Positions 44,471 to 53,868 of a stretch of DNA of 64,000 nucleotides are shown piece by piece. Source of the stretch: Bacillus niameyensis (GTDB lineage Bacteria > Bacillota > Bacilli > Bacillales > Bacillaceae_C); NCBI RefSeq assembly GCF_001375535.1, contig NZ_LN831197.1, forward strand, positions 3,691,064 through 3,755,063, written 5' to 3'. The notes under the pieces are model-generated. The model saw only the letters and a list, made by a program, of their open reading frames with translations. It was not told the origin of the DNA and did not search any database. The position numbers and the translations under genes are program-made. Numbering within the stretch: position 1 is the stretch's first letter; every line of letters starts with the position of its first letter.

Positions 44471-45529
44471 ATGAAGGTAACAAAAAGTGTATTTGGCTAT
44501 ATAGAAGATACACCCGTATACTCATATACCATTACAAACGTAAATGGAGTCGAAGTGACTTGCATCGATTATGGTTGTACGATTACTAGAATGGTAACAC
44601 CAGATCAAAAAGGCCGTTTGGAAAATATTGTTCTCGGATTTGATAATCTAGAAGACTATCTCCAACACTCCCCCTATTTTGGCTGTATAGTAGGACGTGT
44701 TGCAGGTAGAATTGGTGGTGCGACCTTTGATCTGGAAGGAAAAACCTATTCTCTCGCAAAAAATGAAGGTGAGAATCATTTACATGGCGGGGAAAAAGGG
44801 TTTAGTCACATGATTTGGAATTCTTCCTACGAAGAAGATATAAATCGAGCGAGTGTTATTTTTACACATTTTAGTTCTGATGGGGAAGAAGGATATCCAG
44901 GAAACTTAGCAATGAAAGTGACCTATACATTGACAAATGATAATGAATTTATGATTCATTATTATGGAAAATCAGATGAAACGACTCTATTAAATGTTAC
45001 CAATCATTCTTACTTCAATTTAAGCGGTGATTTGAAACGTACCGTACTCGATCATACGCTAACGATGAAGAGTGATCAATTCGTTGAATTAAATGAGAGT
45101 TTACTACCAACTGGTACGATTTTGGATGTAGAAGATACTGCTTTTGACTTCCGGAATGGACAAGCGATTAAAGCTGGTGTGGAATCGAATCACCCACAAA
45201 ATCGACTTGTTGGCGGAGGGTACGACCATCCTTTCATTTTATCGGCAAACCATTGTGAGGAAATTTATCTAGCCGATCCGGAAAGCGGAAGGACATTGAC
45301 AGTTGAAACTGATGAGAAAAGCGTTGTTGTCTACACAGCCAACCAACTTTCTGATGAAAAGGAAATATATGGTGTACCAGCACGCAAACATTTAGGGATT
45401 TGCCTTGAAACTCAAGGTGTTCCAGATGCCATTCATCATCCTAATTTCCCGGCTTGGATTTTAGAGAAAAATAAACCTTTCTCATCCGTAACAAAATATT
45501 ACTTAGGAATTACAAGTGAACAAAAATAG
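44471..45529 (+). CDS. galM: Aldose 1-epimerase (galactose mutarotase)
   Basis: 352 residues. Converts beta- to alpha-D-galactose (or glucose), feeding galactokinase. Seen: NHLHGGEKGF with the first conserved His, catalytic base region TNHSYFNLSGD, GGYDHPF and catalytic Glu in CLETQGVPDAIHHPNFP. I chose ATG 44471, nine bases after AGGAAAGG; ATG 44465 is too close to that site, and the open frame back to 44291 runs through the previous terminator. It is separate from the galKET cluster but functionally linked. Confidence 0.9.
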   Translation: MKVTKSVFGYIEDTPVYSYTITNVNGVEVTCIDYGCTITRMVTPDQKGRLENIVLGFDNLEDYLQHSPYFGCIVGRVAGRIGGATFDLEGKTYSLAKNEGENHLHGGEKGFSHMIWNSSYEEDINRASVIFTHFSSDGEEGYPGNLAMKVTYTLTNDNEFMIHYYGKSDETTLLNVTNHSYFNLSGDLKRTVLDHTLTMKSDQFVELNESLLPTGTILDVEDTAFDFRNGQAIKAGVESNHPQNRLVGGGYDHPFILSANHCEEIYLADPESGRTLTVETDEKSVVVYTANQLSDEKEIYGVPARKHLGICLETQGVPDAIHHPNFPAWILEKNKPFSSVTKYYLGITSEQK

Positions 45530-45553
45530 AGATTTTGGAAACTTATGTATATT

Positions 45554-45578
45554 GAAACCGCATGATCGGTTTCTTTTT
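45554..45578 (+). terminator. Terminator of galM
   Basis: GAAACCG and CGGTTTC with a 6-base loop, followed by TTTTT. Confidence 0.75.
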
Positions 45579-45684
45579 AAACTGTTATGTTTACGCTTAC
45601 ATATATATTTATAGTTTATGCCTTTTTTCATATTTGTAAAGTATGAGTTTTACCAATCCTGTAAGAAAAAGGAGGCTGCCAAAA

Positions 45685-46659
45685 ATGCAGTTTACTATGA
45701 TAAAAGAAATGGCAGACAACGTAAAGAAAAACATTCAAGAAGTGATCATTGGTAAGGATGAGACGATTGATTTGCTTTTAGTAGCACTTATTTCTTCTGG
45801 ACATGTTCTCCTTGAAGATGTTCCAGGAACAGGGAAAACGTTAATGGCTAAATCAATGGCACAATCTTTATCTTGTTCATTTAAGCGAATTCAATTTACA
45901 CCGGATCTACTTCCATCGGATGTGACAGGGATTCATTTTTACAATCAAAAAATGGGTGAATTTGAATTTCGTTCAGGTCCAATTTTTGCCAATATCGTAC
46001 TTGCTGATGAAATCAACCGTGCTACACCGAGAACACAATCTAGTTTACTAGAATGTATGGAAGAGAAACAGACAACGATTGATGGCGAAACTCATTTCTT
46101 GGAACTGCCTTTTATGGTTATCGCGACACAAAACCCGCTAGAGAGCCAAGGGACATTTCCACTGCCAGAAGCCCAGTTGGATCGCTTTTTGCTAAAAGTT
46201 AATTTGGGATATCCTTCAAAAGAAGAAGGAATTGCTATTTTAAAGCGATTTAAAGAACGAAATCCAATTGATGAAATTCAGCCTGTAGCAGGTCGTAATT
46301 TAATATTAGAAGCACAAAAGCTTTACTCGAAGGTTTATGTGAGTGATGACATGCTACGCTACATAATGGATGTCGTTGAAATGACAAGATCCCATGAACA
46401 TGTAGAATTGGGAGTAAGTCCACGTGGAAGTCAAGCTTTGCTTAGAGCAGTTCAAGTATATGCTGTATTACAAGGCAGAGAGTATGTCATTCCCGATGAT
46501 GTAAAAGCATTGGCAAAACCTGTACTAGGGCACCGAATGGTTTTAACTCAAATGAAGCGAGTTGGAGAGAATCAGGCAGATGCTGTTCTTGAAGATATTC
46601 TTACCAAGGTTCCTGTCCCAAGTGAGGATTTCAAAAACAAGGGTATGACGGTAAAATGA
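45685..46659 (+). CDS. MoxR-family AAA+ ATPase
   Basis: 324 residues. Seen: Walker A EDVPGTGKT (44-52), Walker B VLADEINR, sensor 1 IATQNP and EAQLDRF, all typical of MoxR chaperone-like ATPases. They couple to von Willebrand or DUF58 proteins to assemble or activate complexes. I chose ATG 45685 after AAAGGAGG; an extension to 45643 precedes that site. The stop overlaps the next start (ATGA), so the three-gene MoxR/DUF58/DUF4129 cassette is translationally coupled. The client is unknown. Confidence 0.9.
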   Translation: MQFTMIKEMADNVKKNIQEVIIGKDETIDLLLVALISSGHVLLEDVPGTGKTLMAKSMAQSLSCSFKRIQFTPDLLPSDVTGIHFYNQKMGEFEFRSGPIFANIVLADEINRATPRTQSSLLECMEEKQTTIDGETHFLELPFMVIATQNPLESQGTFPLPEAQLDRFLLKVNLGYPSKEEGIAILKRFKERNPIDEIQPVAGRNLILEAQKLYSKVYVSDDMLRYIMDVVEMTRSHEHVELGVSPRGSQALLRAVQVYAVLQGREYVIPDDVKALAKPVLGHRMVLTQMKRVGENQADAVLEDILTKVPVPSEDFKNKGMTVK

Positions 46660-47753
46660 ATATAGCATGGTTTATTTTCGTTACGATTGTTATCGTCCTT
46701 CTACAAATTTATATTTATGGAAAGTGGGGACTTGCGCGAGTTCAATATAAAAGATCTTTCAGTAAGCAAGTTGCGTTCGTCGGTGAACAGATTGAAATGG
46801 TAGATGAAATTTCTAATAGAAAGTTGTTGCCTGTACCATGGTTGCGGCTTGAATCAAAAATTAGTGCACACCTGCAATTTCAACGTAATTCCGAAAATAA
46901 TCATGAAATGAATGCGGATGGTGAGTTTCATCGAACACTTTTCAGTTTAATGCCCTATCAAAAAGTACGTAGAAGACAAACACTAACTTGTACGAAAAGA
47001 GGGCATTATCGGTTCGAAACTGTCTCGCTCACAACTGGTGATGTCTTTGGTGTTGGGGACATATTTCAAAGTGTTCCCGCGAAGGCGGAAATAACTGTTT
47101 ATCCTACCTTAGTGTCGATGGATAGCATTCCATTGCCAGCCCATAGTTGGTTAGGAGATCTTATCGTCCGCAGGTGGATTATGGAAGATCCGTTTTTGAC
47201 GGCGGGCGTTCGCGATTATGCGAGTGGCGATCCTCTTAATACGATTCATTGGAAAGCGACCGCTCGAACGAATCGTTTACAAGTGAATAAAAAGGATTTT
47301 TCAGCGGATCATCATTTAATGATTTATTTAAATTTCAATCAAACTGAGGATATGTGGCGGCCGATTATAGATGAAGAGTTAATGGAGCGGGCGATTTCCT
47401 ATGCAGCCTCCATTGCTCAATATGCACTTACTAATGGGATTAGCACAGGGTTTGGCTGCAATGGCTATTTTGATGAATCGAATAAAAAGTCGATTAGAAT
47501 CGAGCCGGAAAATGGGAAACAGCAGCTTAATTATTTATTAGAAACGATGGCTAAATTGAAAATTGGAACGAGTACTTACTTTGATTTTTTCTTAAAAGAA
47601 GAAGTAGAACGAAACATGGAAGGGATGGACATTCTGATTATTACCGAAATGGTAACGGAAAAAATGCATGAGATGATTAAACAATTGGAAGATGGCGGTA
47701 ACTCCGTTGAAATTCTTGAATTGGAACCTGAAAAGCTTCGGCAAGCCAATTAG
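46656..47753 (+). CDS. DUF58 domain protein (MoxR partner)
   Basis: 365 residues: one N-terminal membrane helix (about 3-24), a beta-rich middle section and the DUF58 core with RDYASGDPLNTIHWKATART, the family hallmark, then a von Willebrand-A-like region with MIYLNF. Four-base overlap with the MoxR gene. In related cassettes (B. subtilis YeaC-YeaD-YebA) this protein is the membrane-attached partner of the ATPase. Confidence 0.88.
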   Translation: MNIAWFIFVTIVIVLLQIYIYGKWGLARVQYKRSFSKQVAFVGEQIEMVDEISNRKLLPVPWLRLESKISAHLQFQRNSENNHEMNADGEFHRTLFSLMPYQKVRRRQTLTCTKRGHYRFETVSLTTGDVFGVGDIFQSVPAKAEITVYPTLVSMDSIPLPAHSWLGDLIVRRWIMEDPFLTAGVRDYASGDPLNTIHWKATARTNRLQVNKKDFSADHHLMIYLNFNQTEDMWRPIIDEELMERAISYAASIAQYALTNGISTGFGCNGYFDESNKKSIRIEPENGKQQLNYLLETMAKLKIGTSTYFDFFLKEEVERNMEGMDILIITEMVTEKMHEMIKQLEDGGNSVEILELEPEKLRQAN

Positions 47754-47767
47754 GATGTGATTGAGCT

Positions 47768-49054
47768 ATGATTTTATTAAAAAAGCTAAAAGACGCTTTA
47801 TATCAAGGTGTATTTGAATTTCTACTCATATTCCCGATTATTTTAATGGGAGGAATTTTGCTTGTTGGCGGAGAACGATTATGGTACTGGATTGCTCTCC
47901 TTTTTGGATTGTTTTTACTAGGTGTTTTAATACGGAGTGGCTTCCCAAATCAGAAATGGTGGTTCGCCTCAATACTATCGCTAGTATTAGGGGTTATTCC
48001 GGTTTTCCTATTTGATTTATTTTGGGCAATGCTTATCCCTTTAGCATTTGTACAAGTGGTTTTTCTGTTTAGAGGAATGATGTTCGGTGGCGGAGCGCAG
48101 CCTTTACCGATTATGTTTATGTGGTTCGGTGGATTTGCGATCTATTTTATTAGTTATTTTTTAATTCGTTATATAGAAATCTTTAATCCTTATTTTTCGC
48201 TGTTTTCCATTTGTGCTTTTATTTCAGTTGGAGTGACACTTCTTCTTTCTAATCATGAAACATTGAAAAACTCAACACTCTCCAAAGACCGGAAACCAAT
48301 GATTAGCCGTGCTATGAAAAACCAAAATCGTGTCTATTTACTGATAACCTTTATAGTAATCGTCCTTTTTTCTAATATCGGAAAAATTCGAGAATGGTTA
48401 TGGAATGGATTTAAAGCCATCGTTCAATGGATTCTTGGCGACTCTTCTACCGGGGAAATTGAACCTATTCCAGAAGAGGCTCCACCTTCGTCTGGGATGT
48501 TACCAGGTTTTCCGGATGATGAGAAATCTGCTTTTGCAGAAATCTTTTACATGATCCTGACCTACATAGCCTATGTATTTGTCGCAGGCCTCGTTGTTCT
48601 GCTTTTATCGTTAATGGTCAAAAGGGTAAGACAAAAGGTCGCGGAAGTCGTTCGGAGGTTCATTCTGTATATAAAAGAACTTTTATCTCGAGCATTGAAA
48701 AATGAGGAGACTCATGAATATGTCGATGAGAAGGAAAGTCTTTTTGACTGGAAAGAGTGGAGGCAAGAGCAACAGGAAAAGGCAAAAAATATGATGAGAA
48801 ATATGTTTAAACGTGAACCGCGCTGGGATTCATTATCGAATCAGGAGAAGGTTAGGTATGTATACCGTAAGCTGTTGGAACGCGAAAGTTTAGAGGGGGC
48901 ACAAGCAATGACACCACGTGAAATTCTCGCGGAACTAGATCTATCGGATGAAGCGCTATTACGTCTGCTGCGGGATGCTTATGAAGGAGTCCGCTATGGG
49001 GAGCTGGAAATGGATGAGCGAACAATTAAGGAGCTGCGTGCAATTTTAAAATAA
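47768..49054 (+). CDS. Membrane protein with C-terminal DUF4129 domain
   Basis: 428 residues. About six hydrophobic segments occupy 15-165, another is near 190 and another near 260-280. The C-terminal cytoplasmic tail contains a charged region and a DUF4129-type segment (VRYVYRKLLERE, MTPREILAEL, YEGVRYGELEM). Comparable third genes of MoxR/DUF58 cassettes carry a transglutaminase-like domain between the membrane part and DUF4129 (YebA-like, over 700 residues); that domain is absent here. Close spacing (14 bp) puts it in the MoxR operon. Confidence 0.8.
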   Translation: MILLKKLKDALYQGVFEFLLIFPIILMGGILLVGGERLWYWIALLFGLFLLGVLIRSGFPNQKWWFASILSLVLGVIPVFLFDLFWAMLIPLAFVQVVFLFRGMMFGGGAQPLPIMFMWFGGFAIYFISYFLIRYIEIFNPYFSLFSICAFISVGVTLLLSNHETLKNSTLSKDRKPMISRAMKNQNRVYLLITFIVIVLFSNIGKIREWLWNGFKAIVQWILGDSSTGEIEPIPEEAPPSSGMLPGFPDDEKSAFAEIFYMILTYIAYVFVAGLVVLLLSLMVKRVRQKVAEVVRRFILYIKELLSRALKNEETHEYVDEKESLFDWKEWRQEQQEKAKNMMRNMFKREPRWDSLSNQEKVRYVYRKLLERESLEGAQAMTPREILAELDLSDEALLRLLRDAYEGVRYGELEMDERTIKELRAILK

Positions 49055-49081
49055 TATCGGAAAATTAAAGGAGGAAGAGAA

Positions 49082-49696
49082 ATGGATAAGCATTCACGTA
49101 TTCTATTAATTGGAGACAGCATAACCGACAGTCACCGAGGGGAAGATCCAGAAGGACTCGGATTCGGTTATGTGCGGCTTATTCACGATTATGTATTGAC
49201 AACATATCCAGAAAAGGAACTAGAGATCATTAATAGGGGGATTAGCGGCAATCGAGTCATAGATTTGGAAGTAAGATGGGAAGAAGATGTTCTAGCATTA
49301 AACCCCGATTATGTATCGATTTCGATTGGAATTAATGATGTGTGGCGACAGCTTGATCGACCGAATATCGATCAAGTTTATCCAGAGCAGTTTGAACGAG
49401 TACTTAATGAATTGTGTGAAAAAACGAATGCTCGCCTAATTTTAATGGAGCCGACCATTATTGAAGAAAATCCAACATCTGAAGGTAATCAAAAACTACG
49501 TGAGTATGTGGAAATTGTTCGGAAGCTTGCGAATAAATATGGTGCTGTATTAGTGCCTACTCATGAGGATTTCCAACAATACTTACGCTCCGGAAATACG
49601 CAGAAACTAACGACCGATGGGGTTCACATGAATTCGGCCGGAAATATGTTAATGGCACGATCTTGGTTAAAAGCCTGTAAAGATACAATTGAATAA
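49082..49696 (+). CDS. SGNH/GDSL-type hydrolase
   Basis: 204 residues with all four SGNH blocks: GDSITDS (Ser13), GISGNRV (Gly), SIGINDVW (Asn) and TDGVHMNSAG (Asp and His of the triad). No signal peptide, so it is cytoplasmic. Members cleave esters of sugars, lipids or acetylated carbohydrates; in this sugar-rich setting a carbohydrate esterase is a reasonable guess. It follows the DUF4129 gene by 27 bp with a ribosome binding site (AAAGGAGGAAG) and may belong to the same operon; a terminator follows. Confidence 0.85.
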   Translation: MDKHSRILLIGDSITDSHRGEDPEGLGFGYVRLIHDYVLTTYPEKELEIINRGISGNRVIDLEVRWEEDVLALNPDYVSISIGINDVWRQLDRPNIDQVYPEQFERVLNELCEKTNARLILMEPTIIEENPTSEGNQKLREYVEIVRKLANKYGAVLVPTHEDFQQYLRSGNTQKLTTDGVHMNSAGNMLMARSWLKACKDTIE

Positions 49697-49708
49697 TAGT
49701 TTTATATT

Positions 49709-49740
49709 AGCCAGTCCGAAAAATAGGACTGGCTGTCATT
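49709..49740 (+). terminator. Terminator of the MoxR-SGNH operon
   Basis: Perfect 9-bp arms AGCCAGTCC and GGACTGGCT with an 8-base loop; the T-run is weak (GTCATT). Confidence 0.6.
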
Positions 49741-49792
49741 ATGGAAAATATCCTCTAAAAATAAAATTGAATGCAAAAGGATGCGTCATGTC

Positions 49793-50959
49793 ATGAAAAG
49801 TCATCGTCCGCTAATTCCATTTATTCTTTATCTGTTTGTGATTGGGGCAATCAACAGCTTTATCGTTAGTTATTTTCCGTTATACTTTCAGAATAAAGGT
49901 TTAACAACTTCGGAAATTGGCAGATTTCTAGCTATAGGAACATTCTTCGGATTATTAGGACAACCTATTTGGGGATTTATAAGTGATAAATATAAAACGG
50001 TTAAAAAAGTTTTGATTACCGTTATTATTGGGAGTTTGCTTGGTATGGTTTGGATCTTTCAAACATCTAGTCTTGTTTGGATCTTTGTGGCAGGTTCATT
50101 CTTTTATCTATTTTATAACACGCTTTTTCCGCTTTCAGAAAATTTATCGAAACGGATGGCTGATCAAGAAGGGATTTCTTTTGGCGTGCTTCGTTCATGG
50201 CCAGCAATTGGATTTGCAGTACTGACGCTTGGGAGCGGCTTTTTCTTCGCTAAAATGGGGATTGGCTATCTTTGGTTACCTATGATACTGCTTGGCATGA
50301 TAGCACTCATTTTAGCGTTCCGCTTAAAGGATGCAAAGACAGGTACTAAAAAAGTGGACTATCGGGATATGGGCAAGTTTTTCAAGAATCCAACTTTACT
50401 CTTATTCTTTTTAGTTTTATCTTTTATATCTTTAGCCCATCGGATGAATGATAGTTTCGTAAGCTTGCATCTTCTTGAAATTGGCGGCAACGAGATGCTT
50501 GTCGGTTGGTTATGGTTTATTGCTGTATTAAGTGAAGCTGTTGCCTTTTTTACAAGCGCGTGGTGGTTTCGCCGTCCCGAAAGGCCGATTCACTATATCA
50601 TTATAGCGGGCTTCCTTTATCTGATTCGCTGGTTTTTAATCGCCTTTATTGATGATCCTATCTTATTGCTAGCCGTTCAAGTTTTTCACGGCTTCTGCTA
50701 TGCGATTTTCTTTATGGGGGCAATTGAATATTTATATAAATTGCTTCCAAAGGAGCTGCAAGCGACAGGGCATATGGTCTTTGTCCTTATTGTTTTTGGA
50801 ATAACAGGCATTATTGGCTCATATGCGGGCGGCTATATTTTTGACGCTTTTGGAGGACCTACTTTATACTTTATTATGACGATTCTTACATTAATTGGTA
50901 TTATCGGTCTGTTGCTTTTTAACGGATTGGGAAAAGAAAAGGTGAAGGTAGTGGAATAA
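49793..50959 (+). CDS. Major facilitator superfamily transporter (LacY-like group)
   Basis: 388 residues with about 12 membrane helices and the MFS loop 2-3 motif QPIWGFISDKYKTVKK. The wording resembles B. subtilis YwbF and the MFS_1-like (nucleoside/proton and lactose permease type) group. I chose the ATG at 49793 because AAAAGGA lies about 11 bases before it; ATG 49781 directly abuts that site. It shares one base with the VanZ gene start (TAATG), and manA follows. The substrate is probably a sugar or nucleoside and is not determinable. Confidence 0.82.
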   Translation: MKSHRPLIPFILYLFVIGAINSFIVSYFPLYFQNKGLTTSEIGRFLAIGTFFGLLGQPIWGFISDKYKTVKKVLITVIIGSLLGMVWIFQTSSLVWIFVAGSFFYLFYNTLFPLSENLSKRMADQEGISFGVLRSWPAIGFAVLTLGSGFFFAKMGIGYLWLPMILLGMIALILAFRLKDAKTGTKKVDYRDMGKFFKNPTLLLFFLVLSFISLAHRMNDSFVSLHLLEIGGNEMLVGWLWFIAVLSEAVAFFTSAWWFRRPERPIHYIIIAGFLYLIRWFLIAFIDDPILLLAVQVFHGFCYAIFFMGAIEYLYKLLPKELQATGHMVFVLIVFGITGIIGSYAGGYIFDAFGGPTLYFIMTILTLIGIIGLLLFNGLGKEKVKVVE

Positions 50960-51378
50960 TGAGGAAAAAATACCTTTGGTTCATAGTTGCAATCCTCTAT
51001 TGTGTTGCTATCTTTGTTACAACAGCTTCCCCGTCATCAACTGGAGGAAGCACACAGTTTTTGATTGAAAAGCTTTTGCGACTTTCAGAAAATCAAGCGC
51101 AAGTCTTAAATGTCCTTTTTCGAAAAACAGTTCATTTGACAGCATTTGGCTTTCTAGCGTTTTTATTCTACAATAGTTTTGAGAAGAGCAGGTTTTTCAA
51201 GGCATGGATCCTAACAACGATTTATGCAGCTATAGATGAATGGCACCAAGCCTTTATTCCTGAGCGGACAGGCTCGATCATCGATGTTGGGATTGATTCG
51301 ATCGGAGCTTTACTAACTTTAGGATTCATCTATGTATTTATCAAATATCGACAGGTGAAGCAATTAAAGAAAGGATGA
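50959..51378 (+). CDS. VanZ-family membrane protein
   Basis: 139 residues with four predicted membrane helices. Family hallmarks are RKTVHLTAFGFLAFL, YAAIDEWHQAF and RTGSIIDVGIDSIGALL. VanZ proteins are linked to teicoplanin resistance, but most chromosomal members have unknown roles. It is translationally coupled to the MFS gene before it (TAATG) and overlaps the region of the manA ribosome binding site. Confidence 0.88.
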   Translation: MRKKYLWFIVAILYCVAIFVTTASPSSTGGSTQFLIEKLLRLSENQAQVLNVLFRKTVHLTAFGFLAFLFYNSFEKSRFFKAWILTTIYAAIDEWHQAFIPERTGSIIDVGIDSIGALLTLGFIYVFIKYRQVKQLKKG

Positions 51379-51383
51379 ACATC

Positions 51384-52328
51384 ATGACAGAACCTTTATT
51401 TTTAAAACCAGTCTTTCAGGAAAGAATTTGGGGTGGAACAGCACTAAAAGATAAGTTTGGTTATGAGATTCCGAACGACCATACTGGTGAATGTTGGGCG
51501 ATTTCGGCACACCCGAATGGTCCATCCGTTGTAGAAAACGGGGAATTTGCCGGCAAAACGTTAATTGAATTGTGGACAGAACAGCCGGAATTATTCGGCA
51601 ATCATCCTACTAAAGTGTTCCCGCTGTTAACGAAGATATTAGATGCTAATGCAGATCTTTCTGTACAAGTTCATCCGGATGATGAGTATGCCAATCTTCA
51701 TGAAAATGGAGAGCTTGGAAAGACGGAATGCTGGTATATTATTGACTGTAAAGAGGGCGCTGAGCTAATTTACGGGCATACGGCCAACACGAAAGAACAA
51801 TTCGAGAAAATGATTGAAGATGACGAATGGAAGCAATTATTACGTACCGTGAAAATTAAGCCAGGTGACTTCTTCTACGTACCAAGCGGAACGATTCATG
51901 CGCTTGGCGAAGGAACGCTTGTACTTGAAACACAACAAAGCTCGGATACGACATACCGTCTTTATGACTATGGTCGTCTACAAGATGGTAAGCCGCGGGA
52001 GCTTCATATCGAACAATCAGTTGCAGTGGCAACAATTCCGCACAAAGATGCTGATACAACTCCTGAAGTGAAGACGATTCCGGGTGCGGAAATCACTAAA
52101 TTTGTCGAAGCTGAATATTTTACTGTTTATAAATGGGAACTTAATGGACAAGCAGAATTCCAACAAGACAGCCCGTTCCTCCTAGTTAGTGTTATAGATG
52201 GTGACGCCACGATGAACGTAGGGTCGGAATCTTACCCAATCAAAAAAGGCGATCATTTCATTCTTCCTGCAAGTACAGGAGCATTTACATTGGATGGAAA
52301 TGCGCAGATGATTGTGTCCCATGTGTAA
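51384..52328 (+). CDS. manA: Mannose-6-phosphate isomerase, class I
   Basis: 314 residues, the short Bacillus type. Interconverts mannose 6-phosphate and fructose 6-phosphate. Zinc-site wording: SVQVHPDDEYA (Gln and His), KTECWYII (Glu) and SGTIHALGEGTLVLE (His), on a cupin scaffold. I chose ATG 51384, eight bases after AAAGGA; ATG 51375 would overlap that site. It follows the VanZ gene directly, and a strong terminator ends the operon. It is a plausible sink for mannose released by the GH38 enzyme encoded further on. Confidence 0.92.
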   Translation: MTEPLFLKPVFQERIWGGTALKDKFGYEIPNDHTGECWAISAHPNGPSVVENGEFAGKTLIELWTEQPELFGNHPTKVFPLLTKILDANADLSVQVHPDDEYANLHENGELGKTECWYIIDCKEGAELIYGHTANTKEQFEKMIEDDEWKQLLRTVKIKPGDFFYVPSGTIHALGEGTLVLETQQSSDTTYRLYDYGRLQDGKPRELHIEQSVAVATIPHKDADTTPEVKTIPGAEITKFVEAEYFTVYKWELNGQAEFQQDSPFLLVSVIDGDATMNVGSESYPIKKGDHFILPASTGAFTLDGNAQMIVSHV

Positions 52329-52342
52329 GTTTTATTGAATGG

Positions 52343-52384
52343 AAAGACGCTCAAAATTGAATAACGTTGAGCGTCTTTTACATT
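52343..52384. terminator. Bidirectional terminator between manA and the anti-sigma gene
   Basis: Perfect 12-bp arms AAAGACGCTCAA and TTGAGCGTCTTT with a 12-base loop. It sits between convergent genes with TTTACATTTTT on the plus side. Confidence 0.8.
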
Positions 52385-52397
52385 TTTAAATGGATTA

Positions 52398-53351
52398 TTA
52401 TTCTTGCACACTCACCTTAAGAGGTTCTAATTCAATAAATTTCCCGTCCATTCGATACCCAGGATAGATGATTAAATATTTATTACTGTCGTTAATCCCT
52501 GTCTGAAATACTGCAGAGTCCGAGCCATGATGCAGATGGGTATGATCTGATAGTTCCTTCCCTTTATGATCCAATATCCGTAAAGTAAGTAAATCCTCCG
52601 GGATATTTGTTGTATAATCTACTCGCATATTGGATGTACCCGATACGATAGATTCCACTGTAAAGGAGTAGTTTTCATCCTCAGTTTTACTATTTTCAAA
52701 GGTGAATGTTTTTAAAGGAAGCTGGGTTACGGGTACTTCAAATGACCAACTACCTTCAACACCTCCCATATTCGTAAACGTAATTGGGAGGGTATAATCC
52801 GTCGGAAGCTGTTTGTCTGGATATTCTATCTCAATGAAGGATACAAAATGATCATCTACTTTTTGTAGATCCCCGATACTGCCGCTCCATCCCTGATCGT
52901 TAAATAGATAGAAATCATAATCGATGACCATATCATTCTTTATTTTACTAATTTCTCCTTCTTCTTCAGCTTTAAAGCTAATCCCCATATATAAACCATC
53001 ATAATAGGCACTTGTTAACGTAATTTGAACCCCATTATCTGAAACCGTTTCGTTCAGTGGTGTTAATAAATTCTTCTCTTCTAAATCTTTACCTATAGAC
53101 ATCTGGAAAGATTCATAAATGAGTCCAATAACTGGAACATTGGCTAATACTTTTGTCATCGGCGCAAATAGAAAACCTGAGATCAAAAGTAGGGAAGCCG
53201 CCATTGAAGCCATGGGCACCAACATCTTTGCTTTCCTTTTACGATTCTTACTTTTTTTCCCTTTTTCAATCCCGTTATTAATCCTTAAAAATAATTCATC
53301 CTCAGGGACGTCAATATTTTCTGTTATTACATTAAACGATACTTTGTCCAT
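52398..53351 (-). CDS. DUF4179 membrane protein, probable anti-sigma factor
   Basis: 317 residues: a cytoplasmic N-terminus of about 40 residues ending in a very basic patch (KKSKNRKRKAK), one membrane helix (about 46-65) and an extracellular beta-rich domain. This layout and the wording after the helix (NVPVIGLIYESF) match DUF4179 proteins, which accompany ECF sigma factors. Its start lies 20 bases inside the sigma gene, with a GGAAGGAG ribosome binding site there, so the two are coupled. The likely role is to hold the sigma factor inactive until an envelope signal arrives. Confidence 0.8.
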   Translation of the reverse strand: MDKVSFNVITENIDVPEDELFLRINNGIEKGKKSKNRKRKAKMLVPMASMAASLLLISGFLFAPMTKVLANVPVIGLIYESFQMSIGKDLEEKNLLTPLNETVSDNGVQITLTSAYYDGLYMGISFKAEEEGEISKIKNDMVIDYDFYLFNDQGWSGSIGDLQKVDDHFVSFIEIEYPDKQLPTDYTLPITFTNMGGVEGSWSFEVPVTQLPLKTFTFENSKTEDENYSFTVESIVSGTSNMRVDYTTNIPEDLLTLRILDHKGKELSDHTHLHHGSDSAVFQTGINDSNKYLIIYPGYRMDGKFIELEPLKVSVQE

Positions 53352-53868
53352 AATGATAGTCTCCTTCCAATAGCTTTTTTAACTCCATCTTGGCACGCCG
53401 GAGATACGATTTTACTGTTCCTTCAGGCTTATCCATCATGGTGGCAATCATCTGAATCGGTAAATCGTGATAGTAAAATAAAATAATCGCCGTTTTCTGA
53501 TTTTCTTGTAAGTTATTAAGGGCTTCGGCAAGATCTAAGCTTTGATGAATCTCGATGACTTTTTCGTCCTGTAAATTAGGTAAGGATTCATAGTCAACAG
53601 TTATTAGCTTTTTATTCTTCTCTAGCACCCGATAAGCAGTTCGGATCAAAATTTTTATAAGCCACGTACTAAAATATTCAGGACTTTTTAAGTTATGGAT
53701 TGATTTAAACGCTTTATAAACAGTTTCTTGCACAACATCTAAAGCATCTTCTTTGTTGCCTACATATAAAAACGCTGTTCTGTACAATTTACTACTCTCT
53801 TGTTTGATCAATAGTTCAAAAGCCGTTTCATCACCTTTAATGGCTTTTTTAACAATATTATGCTCCAT
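53332..53868 (-). CDS. ECF-type RNA polymerase sigma factor
   Basis: 178 residues with region 2 (FELLIKQESSKLYRTAFLYVGNKEDALDVVQETVYKAF pattern, positions about 17-55) and region 4 (about 115-165: NNLQENQKTAIILFYYHD, EGTVKSYLRRA helix-turn-helix). No region 1 or 3, hence extracytoplasmic-function class. Start ATG with AAAGGGGG about nine bases upstream. First gene of the pair with the DUF4179 protein. No perfect ECF promoter (AAC near -35) could be fixed upstream, so autoregulation is only likely by analogy. Confidence 0.9.
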   Translation of the reverse strand: MEHNIVKKAIKGDETAFELLIKQESSKLYRTAFLYVGNKEDALDVVQETVYKAFKSIHNLKSPEYFSTWLIKILIRTAYRVLEKNKKLITVDYESLPNLQDEKVIEIHQSLDLAEALNNLQENQKTAIILFYYHDLPIQMIATMMDKPEGTVKSYLRRAKMELKKLLEGDYHYGQSIV

